From an uncultured Catenibacterium sp. (GTDB taxonomy: Bacteria; Bacillota_I; Bacilli_A; Erysipelotrichales; Coprobacillaceae): DNA of 5,442 nt. The notes below the pieces were generated by a model. That model saw nothing but the letters and a program-made list of their open reading frames with translations. It did not search any database and was not told the origin of the DNA. Below are positions 5,416 through 5,442 of the stretch, in pieces. The position numbers and the translations under genes are program-made. Each line of letters opens with the position of its first letter. The first letter of the stretch is position 1. Location: positions 1 through 5,442 of the forward strand of contig NZ_CAAFOM010000002.1 in the NCBI RefSeq assembly GCF_900764565.1, in the 5' to 3' direction.

Positions 5416-5442
5416 TTAAACAAGAGCCTTTAAATTGTACCT
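5416..5442 (-). CDS. Possible C-terminal end of an upstream gene
   Basis: Reading from the right edge on the minus strand, one frame gives RYNLKALV and then TAA (5418-5416), five bases before the terminator-like hairpin. A stop immediately followed by a terminator is the arrangement expected of a gene end, but eight codons are too few to identify a product or even prove coding. The stretch could instead be part of a non-coding RNA. Confidence 0.22.
   Translation of the reverse strand, partial: RYNLKALV

Noticed and set aside
5289..5423. 45-residue N-terminal extension of the small membrane protein
   Set aside because: It would span the promoter and the terminator-like hairpin, and the Shine-Dalgarno site directly precedes ATG 5288.
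22..5442. CRISPR array, insertion sequence, tRNA or rRNA gene
   Set aside because: I found no regularly spaced direct repeats, transposase motifs, terminal inverted repeats, tRNA cloverleaf or rRNA signature on either strand.

Overview
The window looks like chromosomal DNA of a low-GC Gram-positive anaerobe. AT-rich codon use, strong Shine-Dalgarno sites (AAAGGAG, GAGGTG), sigma-A type promoters and a SUF operon containing sufU all point to Firmicutes. The protein flavour suggests an Erysipelotrichia-like gut bacterium, but that is inferred from memory of the families and was not searched. The first 21 bases are not genomic: they match the 3' end of an Illumina TruSeq read-2 adapter. The left edge is therefore an assembly or read artefact that cuts the first gene.

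Layout. Positions 22-3397 (+) are the end of one tightly packed operon: sufS (cysteine desulfurase, about 66 N-terminal residues missing), sufU (zinc-dependent sulfur acceptor), sufB (Fe-S scaffold subunit) and a 5-formyltetrahydrofolate cyclo-ligase gene. Junctions are a 17-nt overlap, a 2-nt gap and a 14-nt overlap. In the usual Firmicute order sufC-sufD-sufS-sufU-sufB, sufC and sufD would lie upstream, outside the window. SufS takes sulfur from cysteine, SufU accepts it as persulfide, and SufB (with SufC and SufD) builds the cluster. A terminator hairpin at 3381-3409 closes the operon. A second, perfect 12-bp hairpin followed by a U-rich run (2891-2930) lies just after the sufB stop and inside the start of the cyclo-ligase gene.

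Positions 3431-4924 (+) are a separate unit: an extended -10 promoter and a 486-residue protein joining N-terminal HEAT-like repeats to a C-terminal TRM11/UPF0020-like methyltransferase domain. It ends at a hairpin terminator (4923-4952). Positions 4953-5339 (-) hold a convergent gene for a 111-residue single-pass membrane protein of unknown function, with a near-consensus promoter. Upstream of it (5342-5411, -) is a large terminator-like hairpin that probably ends a further minus-strand gene, of which only eight codons and a stop may be visible at the right edge.

The items most worth a second look are the terminator-like hairpin buried in the cyclo-ligase coding sequence; the apparent loss in SufS of the histidine that swaps onto the SufU zinc in Bacillus subtilis, alongside an altered CGD motif (CID) in SufU; and the atypical HEAT-methyltransferase with DMPTY in place of NPPY/DPPY.
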